Shown here piece after piece: positions 1 to 10,700 of a stretch of DNA of 32,089 nt (the first letter of the stretch is position 1; each line of letters opens with the position of its first letter). The notes below the pieces were generated by a model that saw only the letters and a program-made list of their open reading frames with translations, was not told the origin of the DNA and made no database searches. Source of the DNA: Branchiostoma floridae (lineage: Eukaryota > Chordata > Leptocardii > Amphioxiformes > Branchiostomatidae); NCBI RefSeq assembly GCF_000003815.2, contig NW_023365788.1:300663-332751 (forward strand), in the 5' to 3' direction. The translations under genes and the position numbers were made by a program.

Positions 1-959
1 GGTTGGTGGATTTGTCAGTTGCCTAATTATTGTCGTGTATCCATATACACCTCGGGCCGGGGCATTAACCCTTTAATGTAGCACTACTCATGGTCCTGCG
101 AGACCGACGAGTGCCTATGAATACCCGACAATAATTACACACTTTGATTTTCTAATATAGATCATAGATGATACAGGGTTGTGCCACTGCCTTCCCGAGG
201 TTCATACCTCTTATATTATTATACATTTAGATTGTAGATTTTGTCGAAAACCAACTCTACATAAGTCAAATTGAAAGTGTACACTCACGTAGTTTTAACA
301 CTGGCCCCCAAGTAACAGTATACGTACTAACAATGTGAATTACGATTCAAGCCACCTTCCGTTTTGTTGTACTTTAACACTAGCAAACCATGTGAATTTG
401 GTAACTTGAATTCTTATATATTCGTCTAGTTCACTACATTGACATTTTATATATACTTAACTTTATATGTGTAAAGTTTGGCATTCAATGTTATATAACG
501 ATTCAACAATATATATGTTTTTGTATTCACCATTATATATGTGTTCAACATTATACACGTATCATGTATCTATTGACAATTTCATATGTATTATGTATTT
601 AACGCTATATGTATTAACCATTATATTTTTGATATATTTATCAACAACTACTCGGGCTACAAACGTTTCAGATAGCCACCTGGAACCTCGTTTAACACTT
701 GATTATCCTTTGGGTCGCACTGTCAGCTTTTTCAAGCAACAGGTACAACTTGTCGACTAGCCTTTCTCGCATGCTGTTTCACATGAACACAGCAGACTTA
801 CCAACCGCTATTGATAACAGATTGAATATTCTACAGCACATGATCATATACAACGAAGTTAATTTTCTTTTTAATGTACACGAAGGATCTCTAAAGTTGC
901 CACTACAGCGCTCACCACAAAACAGTTCTACTTGGCTAACATATCCTCTACATGGGCTG
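1..959. other. Gene-free AT-rich flank, including a small foldback
   Basis: No supported gene. Positions 24-40 and 121-137 form an inverted repeat (16 of 17 bases, TAATTATTGTCG...), enclosing about 80 bp, like a small foldback element. From about 440 to 640 the DNA is a degenerate AT repeat built of TTATATATG and TTCAACATT-like words. Open frames here have low-complexity composition. Confidence 0.4.
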
Positions 960-965
960 TTTATT
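960..965 (-). promoter_or_regulatory. Candidate AATAAA polyadenylation signal for the chimeric channel gene
   Basis: TTTATT on the plus strand (AATAAA on minus) lies about 280 nt downstream of the TGA at 1243. Spacing is reasonable for a 3' UTR, but the region is AT-rich and chance matches are likely. Confidence 0.3.
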
Positions 966-1242
966 ATTATGGGTTAGTACAGACGAAGCCGTTCTGTAGC
1001 CTTCTTGATTGGATGGTCATAAATTTGCAAGGTATGACGTGACGAAAGATAATGATAGTATGTAATGGAGAGTATTAGATCGAGAGGGATGTACATATTG
1101 TAACACAGCCAAATCGTCAATTCTGTGCTGTCAGTAGTGATGATTCGAGGTTCCTTTTTTAACTTCCGTTGTTACGAATGATTAGAATAGTTATTCTAAG
1201 ATTCCCGGTTGTCATCAAGCATTTACGTCAACACCAATATTT

Positions 1243-1654
1243 TCAGTTGACCCGTGGGCGACCAAAGAGCAGAGTGCAGGGAACGGTCGCGGCGATGGCG
1301 ATGAGGTACAGAACCAGACTCAGCCGATCCAGAACATCGGCCAATAAAGGGTACTCCCCGACTTCCTCATCGCCATCACCATCGCTTCCACGTGCTAAAG
1401 CATCGATGCGGTCGAATATTTGCCGAACACTGACATTAAACTCATCTAAGTTTCCATTCATCCTGATATCGGTTTTAACACACTCGTTCTTTACGCTGAG
1501 AGGTGGGTTGTGTCTTCCAGAAAATGGGGCGTCGTTGTCCATTATGATGGAGGGTTTGATGTTTCCTTCGATGTCATTTCCTTTGTTGTCGGAGCTGTTT
1601 GTTGCTGGCTTTTCAGTTTTCAGCTTCTTGGTCAAGTCTCCCATAAACAGGAAT
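1243..1654 (-). CDS. Exon 15: cytoplasmic loop, TM4 and stop
   Basis: The acceptor CTCCTTTCAG joins to RFLFMGDLTKKLKTEK. A loop of about 110 residues ends in an acidic segment GSDGDGDEEVG, followed by the membrane-associated helix and TM4 (LADVLDRLSLVLYLIAIAA, ending CTLLFGRPRVN). The D-R-L-x-L motif at the start of TM4 is typical of nicotinic subunits. The loop is short compared with many nicotinic subunits. Stop codon TGA at 1243-1245. Confidence 0.9.
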
Positions 1655-4600
1655 CTGAAAGGAGGGGTGAGATTCCGTCACGTTACACGATGAATTCATA
1701 AGTCAATGACATGGGTCCACTAAGGTCCACTAAGAAAAACCGGTTTTGTACCGGTACACCGTACCGGTACCCACCCCCAATGTACTAGATAATTGTACAT
1801 TTGATTAATTTTGCAGTATTTGGACCTTACACATACCTTGCAAGGTGCTTCAAAAAGATCGTCCGCGCCCATTTGGGGACAGGTCCCTTCTTGTCGTGTA
1901 TGATGATGATGAAAAGTGTCGTCAGCATGAAGAGCGCCATCAGAGCCATGCACACAATGATCAGCATAGCTGGAAGAGAAGAGACACAAAACTTGTAATG
2001 AGCATATTGGTAGCCAATAATAGGACACAATAGTATAGATCTAACGTTGAAAATCATCGATCGTACTGTGCCAAATACAAAAAGTACAAAACTTTGCGCC
2101 AAATTAAATAGAAAATGGCAACTTCTTTCTCTGATATATAGAATTATATACTGATATATGTACTTGATACATAGTGTCAGATATGTATCAATGATACAAG
2201 TGTATCAATGTATCATTACATTTGGCTATAAATTAATACTATATGAATGACAAAATTTGTATGCTTTGCCGATATGTGCAAAGTCACAAAAGTCGTACGA
2301 TTGCAAATTAAGGCACTTTTTAGTACCGCATTTGTGCTGCTTAAATCATCAATCCTAAAAACTGTCTAAGATCATTGTCAGTGGTTGGCTCTGTCACAGC
2401 CTACTTGAAAAAAAGGAAAAAAAATTGACAAAAACAAAAGTTAGAGAAAAGTTAGTAAGTATCAAACGACCCAGAGAATCAACCTACCAATAAAAGGCAG
2501 GGTACTAGACACAGGCAGGAAGCCTGTAACGACGACTAGCGACACCACCATGGACAGCAGCACTGTGACGCCGAACCCGATCCTGTCACCTTTGTCGATG
2601 GGCATGATGAAGGTGATGATCATGAGGATGATGAGGATGAGGCAGGGAGAGATGGTTGTGGCGTAATGATAAGTGGGGTCTCGTTTGAGAGTCATGGTCA
2701 GACAGGCCGTGTTGTTCTCGGCTGAAAGGGTTGTTTTTCCACTCCACTCTCCCGTGACGATGTCGTCCTCCAAATCGTAGCAGGTCAGGAAGTTGCCGTC
2801 CCTGTGTGTTGTTGAACTGGAACAGTCTTGGAAACAAAAAAAAAGGTCAATCTTTTTGTTATCTCAGATAATCGGTGTTCCTAAGTTTGTATCGAAAGAC
2901 TACAACGAATCTGTTATATTCATCATGCGTGACGTAAGTATAACAACTTTGTGTTTGTTTGTTTGTTGTTCGTTCATTCATACGGAAACTGAAGTTACAA
3001 TTAGGAAAAATACGATTTTAGAATTCTGCTTGCCAGTGACATCGAGACGACACAACTTTGTTACACACACGTAATTTCGCAATTTTTCCTGTCAAACCAA
3101 GTCAAATAATACAAAAATGATTTCTTATTTCTGTTTAACTATTGTAGAGAGCAATATGTGAACTTGAATTGACCACACTCTGGCAACTAGTGATGCAGCA
3201 CCATGAGTTCGAGTGCGTGACAAAGTATGCCATGTTAGGATATCTCGCATTACTCGTGTGTTTCTGAGAGTGTAATTGGAAGTGCAAGCTGCAAACCTTT
3301 CGATTTAGCAATTCTCATATTGTGCGATGTGTCTTAAGTATAATGACATAAACTCTGATGTAGTATGTACGTTGAGTTGAAAGACACACAGACTACCATA
3401 CCTATTGTGTACTCTTCCCCAGCTCTCCAGCACACCGCACACGTCATGTTGTCCTGTGGGAAGAGGAAGGGGTCCAGGGTGCAGGTTGTGGTAGTCAGTA
3501 ATTCTATAGGCCACGTGACTTCACCGGTTTCCTCCAGTTTTACCTCTGTTTCTGGGAACACGCTTCTATATCCTGGGTCAGCACTGTGTTGAAAATAACA
3601 TTTGTCTGAGAATACCAGATAAATGAGTCTTTAACAACTTTCAGTAAATATGCCGCAAACAGATAAACAAACTTTACATTCGAACTGCAACTTAAACTTG
3701 TGTCTTAGAATAAGAAACCTCATTTCAGAGATTCATGATCTCCATGCAGTCTCATCGCTATCATCAGCTGTAAAGATGGAAGGATGCCTACACTATTAAA
3801 CATGCTTTTTCTTGTTTATCTCGTTTTGCTTCCTAACAGAATTTTTTTCTTCCGGGAAGAAAATTATTCTGTCCCCAAGAAATCTTTGAAAAAATGTGCT
3901 TATCCATGGGGCAAGCAAATTTTTGCTTGTCAAATTTTTGAGAAAATTTGAGATTTGTTTTCTTGTTTTTCCAAAAATGCTTTTTCTTGTTTATCTTGTT
4001 TTGCTTCCTCACAGAAAATTTATCTTACAAGAAGACAAAATTCTTGTATTTCTTAAGAGTTGAATCTGGTTAGAAAAAACAAGAATTTGTGGAATTTTTT
4101 TCTTTCATTATAAGAAAAAATAAGAAGATTTTGCTTAAAGGTCTAAAAATTGTGGTTTCTCGTTTTGCTTAAATTTTATTCTACATTTTCTTCCTGCAAG
4201 AATATTTTTCTTCATATAAGAATTGTCCATGGGGTAAGCAAAATAAGAAAAAAATCGTTTTTGGCAGTGTACTGATAATGTCAGAAAATGGACAGGTATG
4301 GAACTGCGTGAAACAAGTAAGTAACAGAAAACGGAGAAAGGTGTTGAAAACTAGTTTCATAATCCTCCATGTGTTGCCATAATGTTGAAATATTTAGACT
4401 GAGAGATAAATTAGATGAGATAAAAATTTCTGCGAATCATGCATATGAGAGACACGCGTTCTGTACGATCCGTTTTTAAAGTAAGATTCTTAATAGGACG
4501 AAAGGGAACTTAACATCATTGTTAAAACGCAACATCTATTCAGCATCTCTTCCTCATAAGACAGGATAACAAAATATTTACTTTCTCTCCAGTGTCAATG

Positions 4601-7600
4601 TTGGTTTCCAGACTTGGTCATCACCAACAAAGATATGATCCAGCCATCCATATGCTTGCTTTTCCCATTCCAGTCGGTGGTCGTTCCATGTCTGCGACGT
4701 ATTATGTACAAACACAAGAGACAGCGGAATGTGCTCATGTTCTCTTATAATTCTAACATGCTGCCATGTGAAGAAAAGCGTATCACCGGTCTAAGTGGCA
4801 AGGTTGAAGGCTAGTATCATAGGATCAGTATGTCGAGGTGCCTTCTTTACACGATTGGACATATATCTATAAGGCTAGAACACACAATTACGTTCACAAT
4901 ATATGATTGTTTCACAACAGTGCCAAATTAGCATTCATTTTCGTTGGCTTGATACCATGGTTCCATGTCCCTCAACACTTTCAACAATTTATCCTTATGA
5001 CGAATAATTAACATGTGGCTCTGTGAAAGGTAGTGGAAAAAAGAACTCACGAATTCTGCTCTGAGTGACGTTACTATCTGTTGCGCTTTTTCATCCTGAA
5101 ATGATTTTACAAGATTTACACAACAATTAAAAACAAATGATTATACAGGAGAAAATATAATATGCAGGTGGACAGAAGCCTCGTTGCTTGTAATAGCCCC
5201 CCCCCCCCCCATATCCAGGAACCAGATAATATAAAGGATTGAATTATACATAATGATGTTGATTAAACATGCTCACAAGTTCCAAAGACACAAGTCGGAA
5301 TTGTAATATATATCATTTTTTTGTAAAATACCAAAGGAAAAGCAGAAAACTGAAACAAGAAAAAAAAACAATTATGCTTAAATATTCGATGAAATCTATC
5401 TTTAGGAGTTATTTCAGAATTGCTAGTTACAGGACTAAATTCTGTTGTGGGTTTTGGTTCATTTCCATCATAAAAAAGGAGCCTTAAGCATCAGGGAAGA
5501 AAAGAAATGGTATTGATTTTACTTGAACTCATGACATCTAAAATAAATGTGGATTAATGATGATTGTTGCAAAGATTTACCATTCTCCAGCATAGCAATA
5601 ATTGTCGAATCTACGTAACCTAACACAGCTGTATTCTTGTTCTATGACTTCACACCAATGTATTCATCACTTACCAAGTTGACAATGTTGACAACGTATG
5701 CTTTAAATGTCATAGTTTTTGCTAAAGGAGACACCAAACTGTTATAGCCATCCAGGAGGTTCATTTGAAGCTTGAACTTTTCGTCGACTGCAACAAAACA
5801 TACGACAATATTGACAGTAACCAGATAGGCTAACAATTGCATCTAGATTCTGTGTAAAAAAAATAAGACGCCCGTAAGAAGACAATCAGAAATTATAGAA
5901 TTATGCTTAATATTCAAAACAATCATGATTCCTTGATTCTAAAAGTCTTGATTCTAAATGTGGGAACGAATGCATTATAAGCACATGACCAAATAATTGT
6001 ATATTCATATCATTATAAAATACACAGTTTCACAGATAGTAACAATAGTAACAATAATACAAATACAAATACGATGCGTTGTGTAATTTGACAAATTCAG
6101 ATTTATCTGCAGACTGCAAAAATATTGAGATAGGAAGAAAGACGGACAGCAAAAACAACGCAACTACACCCATAGCTTCAACATCAAAGGAACTTTTAAA
6201 ACTACCCAACGTTATTCACATGCAGCTACAATTATAGCTACTTCGCTGGTGTCACTGCAAGTACAATTATTAGGCTAAAACTCAATCTATTTTCCCATTT
6301 TGGCACTTAGCTCATTGTGGACCATCCGTGGAGAAGAAACAAAAATTGATTTTTTTTTATTCTCCCGAAAAGGAGGCAAAAATTAATAAGCACTCTAATG
6401 TCAATAATAACGTATACTTGCTGAGCCTATTCACCAAAATGCACAGATAAAAAAAGGAAAAGAACAGATTAATTTTCTTAGAATGTAGCACCTAAGTCTA
6501 AGATTCTTTTCTTTAAAGTCCTAACCTTCACAGTTTGGCTTTGGTGTATTCCAGTCGGCTTCTTGTGTCCAGTTGTCCTTGATAACACATAGAGACTTGT
6601 CGGGAGGCGAGCCATCTTTGAACTTGAATCCAGTATCACATGTGAACGTAATTCTATCATCAGGCCAGTAGTATTTCAGAACGGGTCTTCTCTTTCCAAA
6701 CCGGGGATTCCCGGGATCTTTGCACCCTAAAGCTGAAGGAACGAGAAATGGGTTTGCTAAGATATATTGTCACTTAAGGCCCCCTCTCACTTGACGTGCG
6801 GCACGCTTGCGGCATTGCTGCGTTCGTTCACTGCGGTACTGTTTTGTTATTTTCTCCGATTTGTTATAATTCAGATATTGCGCAATACGTAAAAGTGTGA
6901 CATAGAAGACCACAAAATACACAACAAGTAAGAAAATTCGTTCTTTATCTCTGAAATTCGTTGAGCATCTTCCGAACGCAGCAATGCCGCAAGCGTGCCG
7001 CACGTCAAGTGGAGAGGGGGCCTTTAGCCAGACAACGTTGACAAACCCAGTGGCCCCATTTGATATTTGTAATAAAGCCGTACCATCATAGAAGTGACAC
7101 AATGGGTGGATAATGAATTTCAGCCGGTAGTCGAACGATATTGACCAAAGAGAATGAGGTGTCGAATGGCATTAACCAATCAGGATGAGAAGTTGAAGAA
7201 CATTGACCGATCAAAATGCGTTAAGTGCAGTAGAGTAGATTTGAAAAGAAGGCAACATGTACAAACTGCAGCTGCAATGTTACGGAATATTGTCTGTAGA
7301 AATATTAAAATCTGTATATTCTTCGGAAAGCGAGATTGTAATTTGTCAAAAGTTTGAAAACTGTATTTACATGCCTTCTTCTTCTTCCATATATGTGTCC
7401 AACTACATTTGGTTGTAGACTCTGGACACGGATTGGAACGAGGGTCTTTTGGTTGAATACGAGGTGGTCCCTTTTTGCCTTTGTTTGTTATGTTGTGCGT
7501 GTGGGAAGGGTGAGAGACGGGCCATGTGTTGTATATCAGGGATGTGTGCCAGTTTTGGTAGGCTGTTTGATTATACTGGTAATGACCCGCCCATTTTTTG

Positions 7601-7757
7601 GTGTATATAATGTTATGCAACTCCTGGCCTTTCGTTATGACCACATCATAATCAATCGCTTTGCTCCCCCCCCCCTTCCGTTGGTTATGGCAGGCCTAAT
7701 GACACCATATGACACCTAATGACCTAAGTCTCAAACCTCCATTACAAGCGGTATTTC

Positions 7758-7795
<38 letters not shown>

Positions 7796-10700
7796 AACTT
7801 GACGACTTACTATTACACGGAATGACGTCACAGTACTCGAATCCACTTGGAGTATAGCAAAATGGCCTGTAGTCGTCTAAATGATTACGGCATTTGTTGT
7901 CCACCAGGTTTGCCCAGGGATACGACTCGATGACGGTTGGGTCATTGTCCCATGGTTCGCACTCTTGCCCGGTTACAGATCCCCTGGCCTCGTCTCCTCT
8001 GTAATTGGCGCCATTCCCGTCGAAGCAATTTTCTATTACAAGAAAAATCAACCTTTTCTCCAAAATATTTTCTTTCAGACAGACATGTTCAAGGTGAAAA
8101 TGATAGGTGAAAAGGTGGAAATGCAATCAAATTTCATTTTTACAGTGCCACATACAAAGTAAACACAGAAGGTAAAGGTAATCCCGGATCATATCTTTTT
8201 CGGACTTAAAGTAGTTCGGAATAATTTAAGTACAGGTACTAGTTATATAATAAGAAGTAAGAACGGGTTATTTCACTAGTATGTGCAGGTTCGACTTCTT
8301 CTCGCTTCTTAAAACAGTTGTAAATGAAAAGATCGCTATATGAACGACAATGCCTTTGACCACATGTTACACCCCCCCCCCCCCTCCAACCGAAGTTAAG
8401 GTGCCTTCCCACTGAACTTACGTGACGTTTGCGTCACAACGGGTTTCGAAAGCTACGAGATTTCAGAGATAAAGAACGCTTTTTCTTACTTTTTTTAACC
8501 TTTTGTCGTCTTCCAAGTCATACTTTTACGTATTACGCGATATATAAATTATTTCTTAAGAACGGAGAAAATGACAAGCAGTGACGCAATGAACGAACCC
8601 CGCAGTGACGCAAGCTTGACGCAAGTGCAGTGAGAGGGCACCTTTAGGTGCGGGGTAAGAAAGCCGTATTAAGTGAATTTCCAAAGAAGGGTACAAGTTA
8701 GGAGAGATGGCTGGATTAGAACCCGGGACAACTTGATTCTGAGCTGAACAATCTGCCGCGATCTAACTGAATTTTTTTCAGTCATTGGTCACAAGTAAAA
8801 TACACGTACAGTAAATGAAATATACTCACCACCCTCCAGAGTTGTCGTGGTTTCGACGTTGTTGCAGTTGGTGTCGGGAAAAATCGCACAGCTCGGGATA
8901 TTGAACGCGGAGGCCTCATACTCTCTGCACCAGTACATCACCTCTTCACACCAGGACCGACACGGCAGCAGTTGCCTAGGCTTAGGACTAAAACAAACTG
9001 TCATTGGTTGATACTCCACAGCTGAAAATCAAGCTATGTCGACATCTAAACTGAGAATGTAGCAACACTGACAGGGGAGCATACAAGACAAAGTTGTAGA
9101 AGTCTTTTCAAGATTATCCTGAATACCTGAACGTCTAAAGCGTGTATAAAGGATTACTGATGCTACATTCAATTTAGTACATGCTTTCATTTCATAAATT
9201 TTGCTGACTTGTCAGTATTACGTCAGCAGATGGGATTATTAGTGTTGATGTTGATGTTATGAAGGTACGTAAACATGTTTATAAGTATTCTATGGAAGTG
9301 GTTAAAGCGCAGGCAATAACCAAACAAGCAATCAAGGGTTAAGCACATATTTCAATGATGTACCTGGACTCGCAGCGGGGCACCAACGTAGCACAGACGA
9401 AGTCTCTAACACGGGCATGACAATCAGACTTGGAATATGCCAGGTCGGAGAGTCTTGTACCTCGGCTAAGGTGATGAGACTGTAGTTCAATGGGTTTGGG
9501 AGTGTCATCTGCTTGTACTCAAGGCCCCTGCACATCGACAAGGACGATGGGATATCTTGACACACTGAACAAGAGAAACAAGTGCTTTTAAAAAAAGCTG
9601 GCGTTTCGTCTACGTTTATGAGTGTGAACTGTCTTTTTCTTGAAGTAAAATCTGTTAGAAAAAGTCACTCAAGGGCTGTTGCGTCTATAAGAAAAATTGT
9701 TATTTTGGAAAGGAGTACTGTTTATTAGCTGGTCTTGGCTTACAACTTTATTTCAAATGTACAATAAATTCATTATAAAATCTATCAATATACTCAGGTA
9801 CTTATGTACACTTGAAAAAGCACCATCAGCACTGTGACAAGATTCTATCTAAATTGACTACCAAATGTCAAACAAATATCCAAACCAATTAACAGCTACC
9901 TCATCTCTATTATACTGGTTTCCGCATTTACAACATTTCTTCCTTGTTTTCCTAGATAATTTTGCTAATATTCAGGAAAATTTCCATACTTTTGTGTCGA
10001 GCGGTGTGACTTTCTACATCCGTGTTGTCTGAAAACTTCTGAATGAAGTCGATACTGAACAATGGAGCATTTACTACTGTAAGAAAGGATCGCTGTTTTT
10101 GATGGAGTTTCATGCTTCAATATTTAAAAAGAAAAAAAATTCACTCTCGGATTCCAACCAGGGACTTTCGGATCCGATGACCTATGACATGACCGATTGA
10201 GCTAAGTTGTTACGTGTATTGTATGTGAGTGTAGTCGATACTGAACAATGGAGCATTTGCTACTGTAAGAAAGGATCGCTGTTTTTGATGGAGTTTCATG
10301 CAAACAACATCAAGAGCCTCTGTTTACATCATGAATAGTAGTTTAGTGGCGAGTGTTTTGCGAGAATCATCTTACCGCGCATAGGAGCCGCTGTACGGTA
10401 TTTTCCATTACCATGAACAGAAAAATTCGAATGCCGGGTTTGGAATCTATGAAGTCCTGTTCATAAGACAAAGGCCTTGCATACATGAAATGAATACTAA
10501 AATAATAAAAAAATGATATATAAAAATATAATATCAATAAATAAATAAATAGAATATTTATATATTATCTTCAATATTTAAAAAGAAAAAAAAATTCACT
10601 CTCGGATTCCAACCAGGGACTTTCGGATCCGATGACCTATGACATGACCGATTGAGCTAAGTTGTTACGTGTATTGTATGTGAGTGTAGTCGATACTGAA

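Noticed and set aside
467-760. 97-residue plus-strand frame rich in Tyr, Leu and Thr
   Set aside because: It lies in degenerate AT repeats; composition follows the repeat, with no domain or splice context.
2586-2837. His/Arg-rich minus-strand frame overlapping exon 13
   Set aside because: Out-of-frame shadow of the TM1-TM2 exon.
3305-3401. Extension of exon 12 past 3402 (frame remains open)
   Set aside because: The ATAG/GTATGG donor and the phase-1 match to the exon 13 acceptor put the end at 3402; the extra residues do not fit the receptor alignment.
6770-7102. 110-residue minus-strand frame
   Set aside because: It spans the MITE at 6777-7023 and its arms; no protein similarity.
8988-9021. 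Upstream acceptor for exon 6 at the TTTTCAG near 9017
   Set aside because: From the phase-2 donor of exon 5 this acceptor leads to a TAG stop; the TTTTAG at 8988 keeps the Frizzled frame.
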